A stretch of 64,000 nucleotides of DNA from Brevundimonas sp. Leaf363 (GCF_001424025.1 NZ_LMPZ01000003.1:1-64000), one strand, 5' to 3'; positions 1 through 9,029 are shown, counted from the first letter of the stretch. Notes: generated from the sequence alone by a model not told the origin. Numbers and translations are program-made.

Positions 1-99
1 CGTGATCGCCGCCGTCAGCGTCGTCTTGCCGTGGTCAACGTGACCGATCGTGCCGATGTTGCAGTGCGGCTTGTTACGTTCGAACTTTTCCTTGGCCAT
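1..99 (-). CDS. tuf: Elongation factor Tu, N-terminal fragment (cut by window edge)
   Basis: Reverse-strand translation from the ATG at 97-99 gives 33 residues starting [20 protein letters not shown], followed by VDHGKTT, the G1/P-loop of EF-Tu. EF-Tu is the GTPase that delivers aminoacyl-tRNA to the ribosome. The rest of the gene lies beyond base 1. It is preceded on the same strand by tRNA-Gly and tRNA-Tyr, an arrangement like the tyrU-glyT-tufB operon of enterobacteria, so co-transcription with the tRNAs is likely. Identity is certain from the conserved N-terminus; nothing can be said about the remaining 90 percent of the protein. Confidence 0.97.
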   Translation of the reverse strand, partial: MAKEKFERNKPHCNIGTIGHVDHGKTTLTAAIT

Positions 100-159
100 G
101 GCCAAACTCCTGATGGCCCTGGCCCGGAACGGGATGAGGGGCGCTGTGCTTCAAAAAGT

Positions 160-233
160 TGGAGCGGGTAGACGGGATCGAACCGACATCCTCAGCTTGG
201 AAGGCTGCTGCACTACCATTGTGCTATACCCGC
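160..233 (-). tRNA. tRNA-Gly (anticodon TCC)
   Basis: The reverse complement forms a full cloverleaf starting GCGGGTA and ending TACCCGCTCCA. The anticodon loop reads CTTCCAA (anticodon TCC) and the T-arm is GGTTCGATCC. The CCA end is encoded. It sits 60 nt upstream of tuf and 75 nt downstream of tRNA-Tyr, probably in one transcript. Confidence 0.97.
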
Positions 234-308
234 GCAGAGAATGCGGCGGGCGGACCCGTCGCACCCGAACCGGCTTGAAGGTCCGTTTCGCTCGGTCCGA
301 TCATCGCG

Positions 309-392
309 TGGTGGGGGAAGCAGGACTCGAACCTGCGAAGCTTACGCAGGGGATTTACAGTCCCCCCCCTTTGCCGCTCGGGACATTCCCCC
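309..392 (-). tRNA. tRNA-Tyr (anticodon GTA)
   Basis: The reverse complement starts GGGGGAATG and ends TTCCCCCACCA. It has a long variable arm (class II tRNA) and the anticodon loop CTGTAAA, giving anticodon GTA. CCA is encoded. It is the first gene of the tRNA-Tyr, tRNA-Gly, tuf series, with a sigma-70-like promoter about 140 nt upstream. Confidence 0.97.
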
Positions 393-532
393 AGCGCGAT
401 GTCGTGACCGATCGGAACATCCGGGACGGCGTCGGAACGTCGTCTCGAACAAAGGCCTTCTTGATCCGGCAACGCCTGGTTTAGAGGGGGCGCCAGACCC
501 GGAAAGCCCTGGGGCCCCAAATCGGAGCGCGT

Positions 533-561
533 CTTATAGTGTCGTCGAATCGAGAAGGCAA
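533..561 (-). promoter_or_regulatory. Sigma-70-like promoter for tRNA-Tyr/tRNA-Gly/tuf
   Basis: On the minus strand TTGCCT (561-556) is followed, after a 17-nt spacer, by TATAAG (538-533). This is a good match to -35/-10 elements and points towards the tRNA genes. The -10 abuts the GTG start codon of the divergent rlmB gene at 539, so the promoter lies inside the rlmB coding start. Inferred from sequence only. Confidence 0.5.
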
Positions 562-1441
562 CGACCGGAAACGCGGTCCGAAAGGCCCGCCTCGCGGCCC
601 TGCTTCCGGGCCCAAAGGCGGCGCGCGCGAGCGCGGCTGGACCCCGACCCCGCAGGGCGCCCAAGGGCCGCGCGGCGCCGACAAAGGCCCGCCGCGTGGG
701 GATCGGGGCGGCAAAACCGATCCGTCGAACTGGCTGTGGGGGCGTCACCCGGTGATCGCCGCTCTGGCCAATCCGGCGCGCAAGGGCATGGGCCGCCTGC
801 TGGTCACCGAAGATCGCGCCGCCGAGTTCGACGATCCCGCCCTGACCCCGCACGGCCACCGGCCGGAGCGAATCGACGGCGTGGCCCTGACCCGCATGCT
901 GCCGGCCGGCGCCGTGCACCAGGGCATGGCCTTCAAGGTCGCGCCGCTGGAGGGCGTGTCGCTCGAAGACCTGGCCGACCCGGCGCAAGGCATCATCGTC
1001 ATGCTGGACCAGGTGACCGACCCCCAGAACGTCGGCGCGGTCTTCCGCTCGGCCCTGGCCTTCGGCGCGCGCGGCATCGTGGTGCAGCACCGGCACTCGC
1101 CCGAGCTGGCCGGCGCCCTGGCCAAGGCCTCGGCTGGCGCCACCGAACGCCTGCCCTGCGCGCGGGTGACGAACCTCAGCCGCGCGCTGGAGCGCCTCGC
1201 CGACCTGGGCTGGCGCGCCGTCGGTTTGGACGGATCGGCGACCGAGACGCTGGAAGGCGCGCTCGACAACCGCCCCACCGTCATCGTCATGGGCTCGGAA
1301 GGCGAAGGCATCCGCCGCCTGGTCGCCGAGCACTGCGACGTCCTGGCGAAGATCCCCATGCCGGGCGGCTTCGAGAGCCTGAACGTGTCGAACGCGACGG
1401 CCATCGCCCTGTACGAAGCGGCGCGGGCTCAGGGGCGGTAA
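539..1441 (+). CDS. rlmB: RlmB/TrmH-type 23S rRNA 2'-O-ribose methyltransferase
   Basis: A 300-residue SpoU-family methyltransferase expected to 2'-O-methylate a guanosine in rRNA or tRNA using S-adenosylmethionine. Residues 1-62 are a disordered basic Gly/Arg/Lys/Pro-rich tail. The substrate-binding domain starts at NWLWGRHPV (64-72). The SPOUT catalytic region carries DQVTDPQN (157-164), VMGSEGEGI (about 250-258) and the C-terminal knot motif IPMPGGFESLNVSNA. The only upstream start is the GTG at 539, which touches the -10 of the divergent tRNA promoter. The low-complexity tail is longer than in E. coli RlmB. RlmB is more likely than the tRNA enzyme TrmH, but the exact target nucleotide cannot be read from sequence. 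Confidence 0.88.
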   Translation: MSSNREGNDRKRGPKGPPRGPASGPKGGARERGWTPTPQGAQGPRGADKGPPRGDRGGKTDPSNWLWGRHPVIAALANPARKGMGRLLVTEDRAAEFDDPALTPHGHRPERIDGVALTRMLPAGAVHQGMAFKVAPLEGVSLEDLADPAQGIIVMLDQVTDPQNVGAVFRSALAFGARGIVVQHRHSPELAGALAKASAGATERLPCARVTNLSRALERLADLGWRAVGLDGSATETLEGALDNRPTVIVMGSEGEGIRRLVAEHCDVLAKIPMPGGFESLNVSNATAIALYEAARAQGR

Positions 1442-1451
1442 GCCCTCCTCA

Positions 1452-1594
1452 CTTTCGTCATCCCCCCGACTTGATCGGGGGACAAGGCGGCGCCGAAGGC
1501 GATCTTCGCGACGGCGGTGGCTGAACAGGTTCGCGCTATCGCGCGCCGCCTGGTCCCCCGGTCTCCGCTTCGCTCCGCCGGAGGATGACGAAAG
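1452..1594. repeat. Palindromic intergenic repeat, family C, copy 1
   Basis: Outer arms CTTTCGTCATCC and GGATGACGAAAG bracket a second inverted pair, CCCCCGACTTGATCGGGGG and the CCCCCGG arm. It lies between rlmB and the TerC gene. A second copy is at 5886-6032. Confidence 0.85.
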
Positions 1595-1643
1595 AGGGAG
1601 TGCGGGCCTTCACCGCCGCCCCTCCCCCCGCTAGGAAGCGCCC

Positions 1644-2447
1644 ATGGAATTCCTGACCTCCCCCGTCTTCGTCAGCCAGCTCACCGCGCTCGGCCAGGTC
1701 CTGATGATGGATCTGGTGCTCGCCGGCGATAACGCCGTGGCCGTGGGCCTGGCCGCCGCCGCCTTGCCGGTTGAACAACGGCGCAAGGCCATCCTGATCG
1801 GTCTGGCCGCCGCCGTGGTCATGCGCATCGGCTTCGCCCTGATCACGGTGCAGCTGCTGGCCCTGGTCGGCCTGCTGCTGGCGGGCGGCGTCCTGCTGCT
1901 CTGGGTGTGCTGGAAGATGTGGCGCGAGCTGCGCGAGGCGGCGACCCACGATCAGGCCGAGGCGCAGAAGGAACTGGAGCTGGCGCTCGCCATCGAGCAC
2001 GGCCATGGCCCCAGCCCGCAGGAGCTGGGCCTGAAGCAGAAGACCTTCGGCGCCGCCCTGCTGCAGATCATGGTCGCCGACATCACTATGAGCCTGGACA
2101 ACGTCCTGGCCGTCGCCGGCGCCGCGCACGAGCATCCGTGGATCATGGTCTTCGGCCTGATCCTGTCAATCGCCCTGATGGGCATCGCGGCGACCTTCAT
2201 CGCCCGCCTGCTCAGCAAGTACCGCTGGATCGGCTACATCGGCCTGGTCATCGTCCTGTACGTCGCGGTCCACATGATCTGGGACGGCGCGCGTCAGGTG
2301 GTGGTGCGGACCGGCAACCTGGAAGAATTCAACGCCGCCGCCCCCGCCTGGATCGAGATCAGTCCCAAGGAAGCCGCCCACCACTGGGGCGACCAGCGCA
2401 GCCCCGACGGCCACACGCCGGCGACGGCCGAGCCGGCGGCGCCGTAA
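1644..2447 (+). CDS. TerC family (YjbE-type) integral membrane protein
   Basis: A 267-residue polytopic protein of the TerC family, whose members are linked to metal (especially manganese) export or tellurium resistance. It has about seven hydrophobic segments. The two family signature repeats are visible: DLVLAGDNAVAVG at 23-35 and DITMSLDNVLAVAG at 145-158, with paired Asp/Asn in membrane helices. A polar cytoplasmic loop (about 95-133) separates the halves. It starts at an ATG after a C-rich leader and converges on metG, with a palindromic repeat filling the gap. Substrate is not deducible; manganese is the likeliest by family analogy. Confidence 0.85.
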   Translation: MEFLTSPVFVSQLTALGQVLMMDLVLAGDNAVAVGLAAAALPVEQRRKAILIGLAAAVVMRIGFALITVQLLALVGLLLAGGVLLLWVCWKMWRELREAATHDQAEAQKELELALAIEHGHGPSPQELGLKQKTFGAALLQIMVADITMSLDNVLAVAGAAHEHPWIMVFGLILSIALMGIAATFIARLLSKYRWIGYIGLVIVLYVAVHMIWDGARQVVVRTGNLEEFNAAAPAWIEISPKEAAHHWGDQRSPDGHTPATAEPAAP

Positions 2448-2449
2448 TT

Positions 2450-2587
2450 CTCCCTCTCCTTCATGGGGAGGGCAGGCCGCGAAGCGGTCGAGGGTGGGGT
2501 TCGAAAGGGCATCCACGACCGCGCTTCCGAACGGCCCCACCCGGGCTTCGCTACGCTGCGCCGTCCCTCCCCATGAAGGGGAGGGAG
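2450..2587. repeat. Palindromic intergenic repeat, family A, copy 1
   Basis: Arms CTCCCTCTCCTTCATGGGGAGG and CCTCCCCATGAAGGGGAGG with an inner inverted pair (GGTGGGGTTCG / CGGCCCCACC). It fills almost exactly the gap between the convergent TerC and metG stop codons, where it could act as a bidirectional terminator. Confidence 0.85.
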
Positions 2588-2588
2588 A

Positions 2589-4289
2589 TCATTCCGCCCC
2601 GCCGAAGCGTTCCGACCATTCCGCCACCTGGGCGTCCTCGATCTTCCTGAACAGCACTTCGGGCGCATGCACCGCCTGCCCGGCCGGCACGCGGTCGAAC
2701 AGCGACGCGTCCGCCCCCGGCCACGTCAGGTCCCGAGACCCGACCGTCTCGGCGATCCTCTGCGCCGTGAACGGCATCACCGGCGCCGCCAGCCGCGCGA
2801 ACAGCGCCACCAGGTTCAGGCCGGTCCGCACGCCCACCGCCGCGCGGTCGCGATCGGTCTTCAGCGCGGTCCAGGGCGCCGCGACCTGCAGATATTCATT
2901 GCCCAGCACCCAGACGGCCCGCAGCGCCTGCGCCGCCTTGCGGAACTCCATGGCCTCGAACTGCGCCGTGGCCTCGGCGATCCCGGCGCGGATGTCGGCC
3001 TCCAGCTTGGCTTCCAGTTCGCCCGGCTCGCCGCCCTCGGGAACGACGCCGTCGAACTTCGACTCGGCGAACTTGACGATGCGGTTGACGAAATTGCCCA
3101 GCACGTCGGCCAGGTCCTTGTTCGTCGTCGACTGGAACTGCTCCCAGGTGAAGGCTGCGTCCGAATGCTCGGGCCCGTAAGCCGTCAGGTGCCAGCGCCA
3201 GTAATCGGCCGGCAGAAGCTCCAGCGCCTGGTCCATGAAGACGCCGCGCTTCTGTGACGTCGAGAACTTCCCGCCGTACCAGTTCAGCCAGTTGAAGGCC
3301 TTCAGCTGGTCCACCGTCTTCCACGGCTCGCCCGAGCCGATGATCGTCGCGGGGAAGCTGACGGTGTGGAACGCCACATTGTCCTTGCCCATGAACTGGA
3401 CGTAGCGGACGTCATCCGCCCCCTCGTCCAGCCGCCACCAGTCGCGCCACGTCGCGCCCGTGCGCCCGGCCCATTCCTCGGTCGCGCCGATGTATTCGAT
3501 GGGCGCGTCGAACCAGACGTAGAAGACCTTGTCCTCCATGCCCGGGCGCGGAAAGCCGTCCTTGGTGACCGGGATGCCCCAGGCCAGGTCGCGCGTGATG
3601 CCCCGGTCGATCAAGCCCTCGTCCAGATGCTTGTAGGCGATGGACTTGGCCAGCGGCTGCCAGTCGGTCTTCGAGTCGACCCAGGCGCGGATCTCGTCCG
3701 CGATTTTGGTCTGCAGCAGATAGAGGTGCCGCGTATCCCGAACCTCCAGGTTCCGCGACCCCGACACCGACGAATAAGGATCGATCAGGTCGACCGGGTC
3801 CAGCAGTCGCCCGCAGTTGTCGCACTGGTCCCCGCGCGCCTTGGGATAGGCGCAGTGCGGGCACGTTCCCTCGACATAGCGGTCGGGCAGGAAGCGCCGG
3901 TCATCGATCGAATAGATCATTCGATCCACCCGTTCCTCGATCAGGCCGTTGGCCTCCAGAGCCTCGGCGAAATGCTGGGTCAGGCGATGATTCGGCGGGT
4001 TCGACGACCGCCCGAACCAGTCGTAGCTCAGCCCGAACGCCTCGCCCGCCGCCTTCTGCACCGCGTGCTGCTCGTCGCAATAGGCGCGCACATCCTGACC
4101 GGCGGCGGCGGCGGCCAGCTCGGCCGGGGTGCCGTGCTCGTCGGTGGCGCAGATATACAGCACATCATGCCCCTGCCCCCGCTTGAACCGCGCCCAGACA
4201 TCGGCGGGCAGCATCGACCCGGCCAGGTTCCCCAGATGCTTGATGCCGTTGATGTACGGCAGCGCCGAGGTGATGAGGATGCGGGCCAT
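2589..4289 (-). CDS. metG: Methionyl-tRNA synthetase
   Basis: A 566-residue class I aminoacyl-tRNA synthetase that charges tRNA-Met. The start [15 protein letters not shown] was chosen because it is the universal MetRS N-terminus; the in-frame upstream extension lacks homology. Visible motifs: the HIGH-like HLGN at 18-21, a zinc knuckle with Cys143, Cys146, Cys156 and Cys159, the [10 protein letters not shown] substrate pocket near 260, and the KMSKS-equivalent KFSTSQ at 341-346. The C-terminal anticodon-binding helical bundle is complete, with no EMAP-II/Trbp extension. It converges with the TerC gene and lies downstream of a MATE gene on the same strand. Confidence 0.97.
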   Translation of the reverse strand: MARILITSALPYINGIKHLGNLAGSMLPADVWARFKRGQGHDVLYICATDEHGTPAELAAAAAGQDVRAYCDEQHAVQKAAGEAFGLSYDWFGRSSNPPNHRLTQHFAEALEANGLIEERVDRMIYSIDDRRFLPDRYVEGTCPHCAYPKARGDQCDNCGRLLDPVDLIDPYSSVSGSRNLEVRDTRHLYLLQTKIADEIRAWVDSKTDWQPLAKSIAYKHLDEGLIDRGITRDLAWGIPVTKDGFPRPGMEDKVFYVWFDAPIEYIGATEEWAGRTGATWRDWWRLDEGADDVRYVQFMGKDNVAFHTVSFPATIIGSGEPWKTVDQLKAFNWLNWYGGKFSTSQKRGVFMDQALELLPADYWRWHLTAYGPEHSDAAFTWEQFQSTTNKDLADVLGNFVNRIVKFAESKFDGVVPEGGEPGELEAKLEADIRAGIAEATAQFEAMEFRKAAQALRAVWVLGNEYLQVAAPWTALKTDRDRAAVGVRTGLNLVALFARLAAPVMPFTAQRIAETVGSRDLTWPGADASLFDRVPAGQAVHAPEVLFRKIEDAQVAEWSERFGGAE

Positions 4290-4360
4290 GAGAATCCGGG
4301 TCGTCAGGGAGCCGCCCATATAGAGAGCGCCGCCGGAGACGGCAAAGGCCGCACACACAC

Positions 4361-4484
4361 CGTCATTCCGGGACGCTCGCAGAGCGAACCCGGAACCCAG
4401 GGGACTGGGTGCAAGGATAGCCGTCGCCGAGGTTCAGCTTGATCCCCTGGGTTCCGGGTTCCGCTACGCGGCCCCGGAATGACG
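4361..4484. repeat. Palindromic intergenic repeat, family B, copy 1
   Basis: Outer arms CGTCATTCCGGG and CCCCGGAATGACG, inner arms GGAACCCAGGGGA and CCCCTGGGTTCCGGG. It lies between metG and the MATE gene and ends one base before the MATE stop codon. Confidence 0.88.
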
Positions 4485-4485
4485 A

Positions 4486-5826
4486 TCAGCGCGCCAACCG
4501 CCCCGCCACTCGCAAAAACCGCCCCGTCAGCAGCGTCGCGCTGATCAGGCTGGCCAGGATCACCGCCCACACCAGTCCATCCACCCCCACCCGGTGCGCC
4601 AGCACCCAGCCCAGCGGCGTCATCACCGCGCCGTACGCCACCACGTGCATGATCGTCGGCCACCACACATCGCCCGCCGCGCGATTGCACTGGGCCGCGA
4701 TCACCTGGATGGCGTCGGCGACGAAGAACAGGCTGGCCAGGGCCAGGGCGGGCGCCGCCACCGCGATCAGGGCCGCGTCCCGCGTGTAGGCGCTCGCCAT
4801 CCCGTGCGCGCCCGGCCAGACGATCAGGGCCACCACGGTCGTCAGCACCGCCGCGACCCCCAGCCCGACCAGCCCGGCCCTCAGCACGCCGGCGCCGTCC
4901 CCGGCCCCATACGCCCGCCCGACCAGCACCGACGTCGCCGCCGACAGCCCCATCGGGATCATGAAGACGATGGCCGAGATATTCAGCACGATGGTCCAGG
5001 CCGACGTCTCCACCGCGCCGAGCTGGCCGGCGAAGAAGGTCATGGCCCCGAAGGCGCCGACCTCGATGAAATAGCTTGAGCCGGCGCCCAGCCCCACCTT
5101 GCGCTGCTGGCCCGCCGCCTCGGGATCGCGCGCCGGCTTGTCGAACACGCCCAACGCCCGCGCCTCGGGCAGGCGCCAGATGTAGATCAGCAGGAACACC
5201 GCCAGCGACCCGCGCGCCGCGAAGGTCGCCCAGGCGGACGCGACGGCGCCGCTCTGCCCCAGACCCAGCAGGTCGGGCACCAGCACCAGGTTCAACAGCA
5301 GGTTGATTCCGTTGGCGATCCACATGGCCCACATGCCGGCGCGCGGCCGGCCGATGGCCTCCAGGAACAGCTGGCACGCCACCGAGATCAGATAGGCCGG
5401 CATGGACAGGGCGAAGACCCGCAGCGCCGGCCCCGCCCCCTCGCCCAGCCCCTCGGCCAGATTGGCGTGCCGCAGCGCCCACGGCCCCAGGATCATCAGC
5501 CCGACCATGGAGACGAAGCCGATCTGCGCCGCATAGGTCAGGCCGCGCCGCAGCACCGCCCCCACCTCATGGCGTCGTCCTTCGCCCAGCCGCTGGGCGG
5601 TCAGCACCTGCACCCCCTGCATCAGCCCGACCGCCGTCGTCACCACGATGGCCGTCGGCGCCCAGGCCAGCGCATGAAACGCCAGCTCCTCGCCGGAATA
5701 ATGCCCCACCACGATGGCGTCGGTCAGCCCCATGGTCAGAATGCCGATCCGCGCCAGCACCACCGGCCACGCCAGCGTCAGCAGCTCGCGCAGGGTGCGG
5801 TGGGTGTGGGGGCTGAAGGCGAACAT
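4486..5826 (-). CDS. MATE family multidrug efflux transporter (NorM-like)
   Basis: A 446-residue inner-membrane antiporter with about twelve hydrophobic helices in two similar halves, typical of the NorM branch of the MATE family. Family members export cationic drugs or metabolites in exchange for sodium or protons. The N-terminal half has LAWPVVLARIGILTMGLTDA, a usual first-helix sequence, and the length matches the family (about 450). No dedicated regulator is adjacent. The specific substrate cannot be inferred. Confidence 0.9.
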   Translation of the reverse strand: MFAFSPHTHRTLRELLTLAWPVVLARIGILTMGLTDAIVVGHYSGEELAFHALAWAPTAIVVTTAVGLMQGVQVLTAQRLGEGRRHEVGAVLRRGLTYAAQIGFVSMVGLMILGPWALRHANLAEGLGEGAGPALRVFALSMPAYLISVACQLFLEAIGRPRAGMWAMWIANGINLLLNLVLVPDLLGLGQSGAVASAWATFAARGSLAVFLLIYIWRLPEARALGVFDKPARDPEAAGQQRKVGLGAGSSYFIEVGAFGAMTFFAGQLGAVETSAWTIVLNISAIVFMIPMGLSAATSVLVGRAYGAGDGAGVLRAGLVGLGVAAVLTTVVALIVWPGAHGMASAYTRDAALIAVAAPALALASLFFVADAIQVIAAQCNRAAGDVWWPTIMHVVAYGAVMTPLGWVLAHRVGVDGLVWAVILASLISATLLTGRFLRVAGRLAR

Positions 5827-5885
5827 GGGGCGCGCCTTGGGCCATGCGGGAGGCGGAAGGTCAACACCGTTGCCGGGCTACTTTT

Positions 5886-6032
5886 CTTTCGTCATCCCCC
5901 GACTTGATCGGGGGACCAGGCGGCGCGCGCGAGCGCGAACCTGTCGAGCGCGCGACCGCTGAAAGATCGCCTCCGCTACGCTGCGGCGCCGCCTTGTCCC
6001 CCGGTCTCCGCTCCGCCGGAGGATGACGAAAG
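5886..6032. repeat. Palindromic intergenic repeat, family C, copy 2
   Basis: The same outer arms as copy 1 (CTTTCGTCATCC / GGATGACGAAAG) and the same GACTTGATCGGGGGACCAGG core. It lies between the MATE gene and the DUF1489 gene, and its right arm ends just before the DUF1489 stop codon. Confidence 0.85.
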
Positions 6033-6038
6033 ACCAGA

Positions 6039-6434
6039 TCACCACGCCCCCATCTCGCGCAGCTCCCTCACCATATCCTCCGGCAGGTCCGTCTCCCCCA
6101 CCGTGCTCAGGTCCGCCGGCACGTCGGTCTCGAAATACCGCCACCCCTGGAACGGCCGCCGCGCCAGCGGCGCCGTGCGCACCACCTGCGGGGCCAGGGT
6201 GATCTCGCAGCGGCTGGCTTTGCCCTCGCCGAGCGTGCGGATGTCCAGCACCGGCTGCCGGCAGGCGACCGTGCCCTTGATCACCCAGAACAGCGACCCA
6301 CCGTCCTCGACCTCGGCCGCCCGCTTGGGCGTCATGCGGGTGTGGACGATCAGCGGCTGTCCCCCGGCGGCGCGCGTCTCCAGCCATTCGATGTCCGAGA
6401 CGCCGACGCACAGCTTGATCATGTGAAGGGGCAT
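6039..6434 (-). CDS. DUF1489 family protein
   Basis: A 131-residue soluble protein starting MPLHMIKLCVGV, the characteristic opening of the alphaproteobacterial DUF1489 family. It has no signal peptide or membrane segment. Conserved-looking features are HTRMTPKR near residue 31 and the mid-protein WVIKG and FQGWRYF segments. The family is of unknown function. Divergently placed 100 nt away is a small monooxygenase-like gene. The family call is confident; no function is claimed. Confidence 0.8.
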   Translation of the reverse strand: MPLHMIKLCVGVSDIEWLETRAAGGQPLIVHTRMTPKRAAEVEDGGSLFWVIKGTVACRQPVLDIRTLGEGKASRCEITLAPQVVRTAPLARRPFQGWRYFETDVPADLSTVGETDLPEDMVRELREMGAW

Positions 6435-6533
6435 GGGCCGCAGATAGGCCGCGCGGCGCCCCGCTTCAACAATGTTAACGGCTCGGCCTTAACCATCGAA
6501 CCGCGCCTGTCCGCCGGCGTCGGAAGGGCTCGC

Positions 6534-6821
6534 ATGTTTGGTTTGATCACGAAGCTGACCGCCGTGCCCGGTCGCCGGGACGCGCTGGCGCTCAGCCTGC
6601 TCGACCCCGAGGTGAAACGGCCCGGCTGCTGCAGCTACGTCGTCGCCCTCGACCCCGCCGAAGAGCACGCCGTCTGGGTCACCGAGGCCTGGGTCAGCCA
6701 AGACGCCCACACCGCCGCCCTGACGCCCGACGCCCGCGAGCGCCTTCGCCCGGCGCTGGACCTGATCGCCGTGTTCGGCGAGACCACCTATACCCGCCCC
6801 ATCGGTGGCATCGGGCTTTAG
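6534..6821 (+). CDS. Antibiotic biosynthesis monooxygenase (ABM)-domain protein
   Basis: A 95-residue single-domain protein starting MFGLITKLTAVPGRRDAL. The pattern fits the dimeric alpha-beta barrel ABM fold, as in YgiN-type quinol monooxygenases: an N-terminal strand, a helix, VVALDPAEEHAVWVTEAW, then a C-terminal helix. The ATG at 6534 gives the fold-sized protein; longer in-frame starts add residues with no family similarity. Such small proteins oxidise quinols or act as stress-linked enzymes; the actual substrate is unknown. A TTAACCAT half-site at 6491-6498 lies just upstream and could be a CtrA half-site, but this is weak. Confidence 0.75.
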   Translation: MFGLITKLTAVPGRRDALALSLLDPEVKRPGCCSYVVALDPAEEHAVWVTEAWVSQDAHTAALTPDARERLRPALDLIAVFGETTYTRPIGGIGL

Positions 6822-6837
6822 GCGACCCCCTTGCCGT

Positions 6838-6944
6838 GCATCCCGGCGGAAGCCGGGACCCAGTGAGAGCCACGAGCGCGTCGCTCAGGTGATGGCCGGC
6901 GATACCGCGCCGCTCGGACTGGATCCCGGCTTCCGCCGGGATGA
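6838..6944. repeat. Palindromic repeat, family D
   Basis: Inverted arms GCATCCCGGCGGAAGCCGGGA and TCCCGGCTTCCGCCGGGATG flank about 65 nt. It lies between the monooxygenase-like gene and the stop codon of the carboxylase gene on the other strand, so it could terminate both. Confidence 0.8.
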
Positions 6945-6951
6945 GCGGATG

Positions 6952-8952
6952 TCAGGAAGCCTCCACCACCGCCAGCACCGCCCCGTCCGTCGTCTGGTCC
7001 CCCGCCGCGACGTTGACCTCGGTCACCACCCCGTCGAACGGCGCGACCAGGGCGTGCTCCATCTTCATGGCCTCCAGCACCACGACCGGCTGCCCCTTGC
7101 TCACCGCATCGCCCGCCTTCACCGGCGCCGCCACGATGCGGCCGGGCATCGGCGCGCGCAGGGCGCCGTCCGACGCAGTGGAGCCGCCCACAAGGGCAGC
7201 CGCTTTCCAGGGCTCAACGCGCGTGGCGGACCCTTGGTCAAACACGACCACGACGTCGTCATCGACCTCCGTAAAGCCGAAAGCCTGCCCCTCGACGGTC
7301 GCGACCGCGCGCCGTGACGGCGCGGACCGACGCCCGTAGTCGATGCTGACCTTACGCCCCGCCGAAGTCGTAAGGCGTCGCGATTCGCGGTCGCCAATCG
7401 TCAGGCTGCGCTTCTGCCCATCGACCGAAAGCACCAGGGCGGTGTTCTTCTGACCGTTTAGGCGGAATCCACCCAAAGCGTAGGACGAAGGGTCCCAGGG
7501 CGAAGGCTGCTTCTCGTAGTAGCTGTCGTCCCACACGGCGCGATCAAGAAGGACGCCGGCACCCGCCAGGGCGACGTCCTCGGACGCGTCGACGCGGAAC
7601 AGCGCCTCCCCCTCCGCCCCGATCAGCGCCGTATCCACATCCCCCGCCACGAAGCGCGAATGCTCCAGACACCGCTTCAGGAACCCGGCGTTCGTCTTCA
7701 CCGGCCACACCTGGACCGACCCGCACGCCTCGGCCAGCCGCTCCGCCGCCGCTTCCCGCGTCTCCGCATGCACGATCAGCTTGGCGATCATCGGGTCGTA
7801 GAAGGCGCTGACCTCGCCGCCCTGCTCCACGCCGGTATCGACGCGGATGTCGTCCGGCAGGTGGAAATGATCCAGCCGGCCGACGCTGGGCAGGAAGCCG
7901 TTGGCCGGGTCCTCAGCGTAGAGGCGCGCCTCCATGGCCCAGCCGTCGATCGACAGCTGATCCTGCGTCAGCGGCACGGGCTCGCCCGCCGCGACGCGCA
8001 GCTGCCATTCCACCAGATCGACGCCCGTGATGGCCTCGGTCACCGGGTGCTCGACCTGCAGCCGGGTGTTCATCTCCATGAACCAGATGCGGTCGGCCTT
8101 CAGGCCCTCCGACGCATCCGCGATGAACTCGATCGTCCCCGCCCCGACATAGCCGACGGCCTGCGCCGCCCGCACCGCCGCGCCCGTCACGGCCTCGCGC
8201 GTCGCGGCGTCCATGCCCGGCGCCGGCGCCTCCTCGATCACCTTCTGGTGCCGGCGCTGCAGCGAACAGTCGCGCTCGAACAGGTGGACGACCTGACCGT
8301 GGCTGTCGCCGAAGACCTGCACCTCGATGTGGCGCGGGCGGGTGATGTAGCGCTCGATCAGCACGCGCGGATCGCCGAACGACGCCTGCCCCTCGCGCTG
8401 GGCGCTGGCCAGGGCGTCGGCGAATTCGGCCGGATCGTCGACGCGCCGCATTCCCTTGCCGCCGCCGCCCGCCACCGCCTTGATCAGCACCGGATAGCCG
8501 GTCTTCGCCGCCTCGGCCGCCAGCGTCTCGCCCGACTGGTCCTCGCCTTGGTAACCCGGCGTCACCGGCACGCCCGCCGCGATCATCCGCGCCTTGGCCG
8601 CGTCCTTCAGCCCCATGGCCCGGATCGCGGACGCCGGCGGCCCGATCCACACCAGGCCCGCCGCGATCACCGCCTCGGCGAAGTCCGCGTTCTCGCTGAG
8701 GAAGCCGTATCCGGGATGGATCGCCTCGGCGCCCGTCGCCTTGGCGGCGGCCAGCACCTTGGCCCCGTCCAGATAGCTCTCGCGCGCCGGCGCCGGCCCG
8801 ATCAGCACCGCCTCGTCGGCTTCACGCACATGCAGCGCCTGCGCGTCCGCCTCGGAATAGACGGCGACGGTGCGCAGCCCCATCCGCTTGGCTGTGCGGA
8901 AGACGCGGCAGGCGATCTCGCCGCGATTGGCGACTAGGACAGAGGTGAACAT
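6952..8952 (-). CDS. liuD: Methylcrotonyl-CoA carboxylase, biotin-carrying alpha subunit
   Basis: A 666-residue biotin-dependent acyl-CoA carboxylase subunit. It begins MFTSVLVANRGEIACRVFRT, the biotin carboxylase N-terminus, carries the ATP-grasp loop GGGGKGMR (about 160-170) and ends with a biotinyl domain whose acceptor lysine lies in EAMKMEH about 40 residues from the C-terminus. It carboxylates 3-methylcrotonyl-CoA in leucine catabolism together with the beta subunit encoded at 11465-13072. That pairing and the adjacent enoyl-CoA hydratase decide between methylcrotonyl-, propionyl- and geranyl-CoA carboxylase; geranyl-CoA cannot be fully excluded. It is separated from the upstream DUF3667 gene by a family B repeat. 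Confidence 0.88.
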   Translation of the reverse strand: MFTSVLVANRGEIACRVFRTAKRMGLRTVAVYSEADAQALHVREADEAVLIGPAPARESYLDGAKVLAAAKATGAEAIHPGYGFLSENADFAEAVIAAGLVWIGPPASAIRAMGLKDAAKARMIAAGVPVTPGYQGEDQSGETLAAEAAKTGYPVLIKAVAGGGGKGMRRVDDPAEFADALASAQREGQASFGDPRVLIERYITRPRHIEVQVFGDSHGQVVHLFERDCSLQRRHQKVIEEAPAPGMDAATREAVTGAAVRAAQAVGYVGAGTIEFIADASEGLKADRIWFMEMNTRLQVEHPVTEAITGVDLVEWQLRVAAGEPVPLTQDQLSIDGWAMEARLYAEDPANGFLPSVGRLDHFHLPDDIRVDTGVEQGGEVSAFYDPMIAKLIVHAETREAAAERLAEACGSVQVWPVKTNAGFLKRCLEHSRFVAGDVDTALIGAEGEALFRVDASEDVALAGAGVLLDRAVWDDSYYEKQPSPWDPSSYALGGFRLNGQKNTALVLSVDGQKRSLTIGDRESRRLTTSAGRKVSIDYGRRSAPSRRAVATVEGQAFGFTEVDDDVVVVFDQGSATRVEPWKAAALVGGSTASDGALRAPMPGRIVAAPVKAGDAVSKGQPVVVLEAMKMEHALVAPFDGVVTEVNVAAGDQTTDGAVLAVVEAS

Positions 8953-9029
8953 GGGGGTGTTCTAAAGTGGCGGGCGCCGAGTGGCGAGTGGCGCCGGTCA
9001 ATCGCGGGTGCGGGACGGCATGACCCGGT

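Noticed and set aside
6470-6498. Two TTAAC half-sites before the monooxygenase-like gene.
   Set aside because: Spacing is 10 nt instead of the 7 nt expected for a CtrA site.
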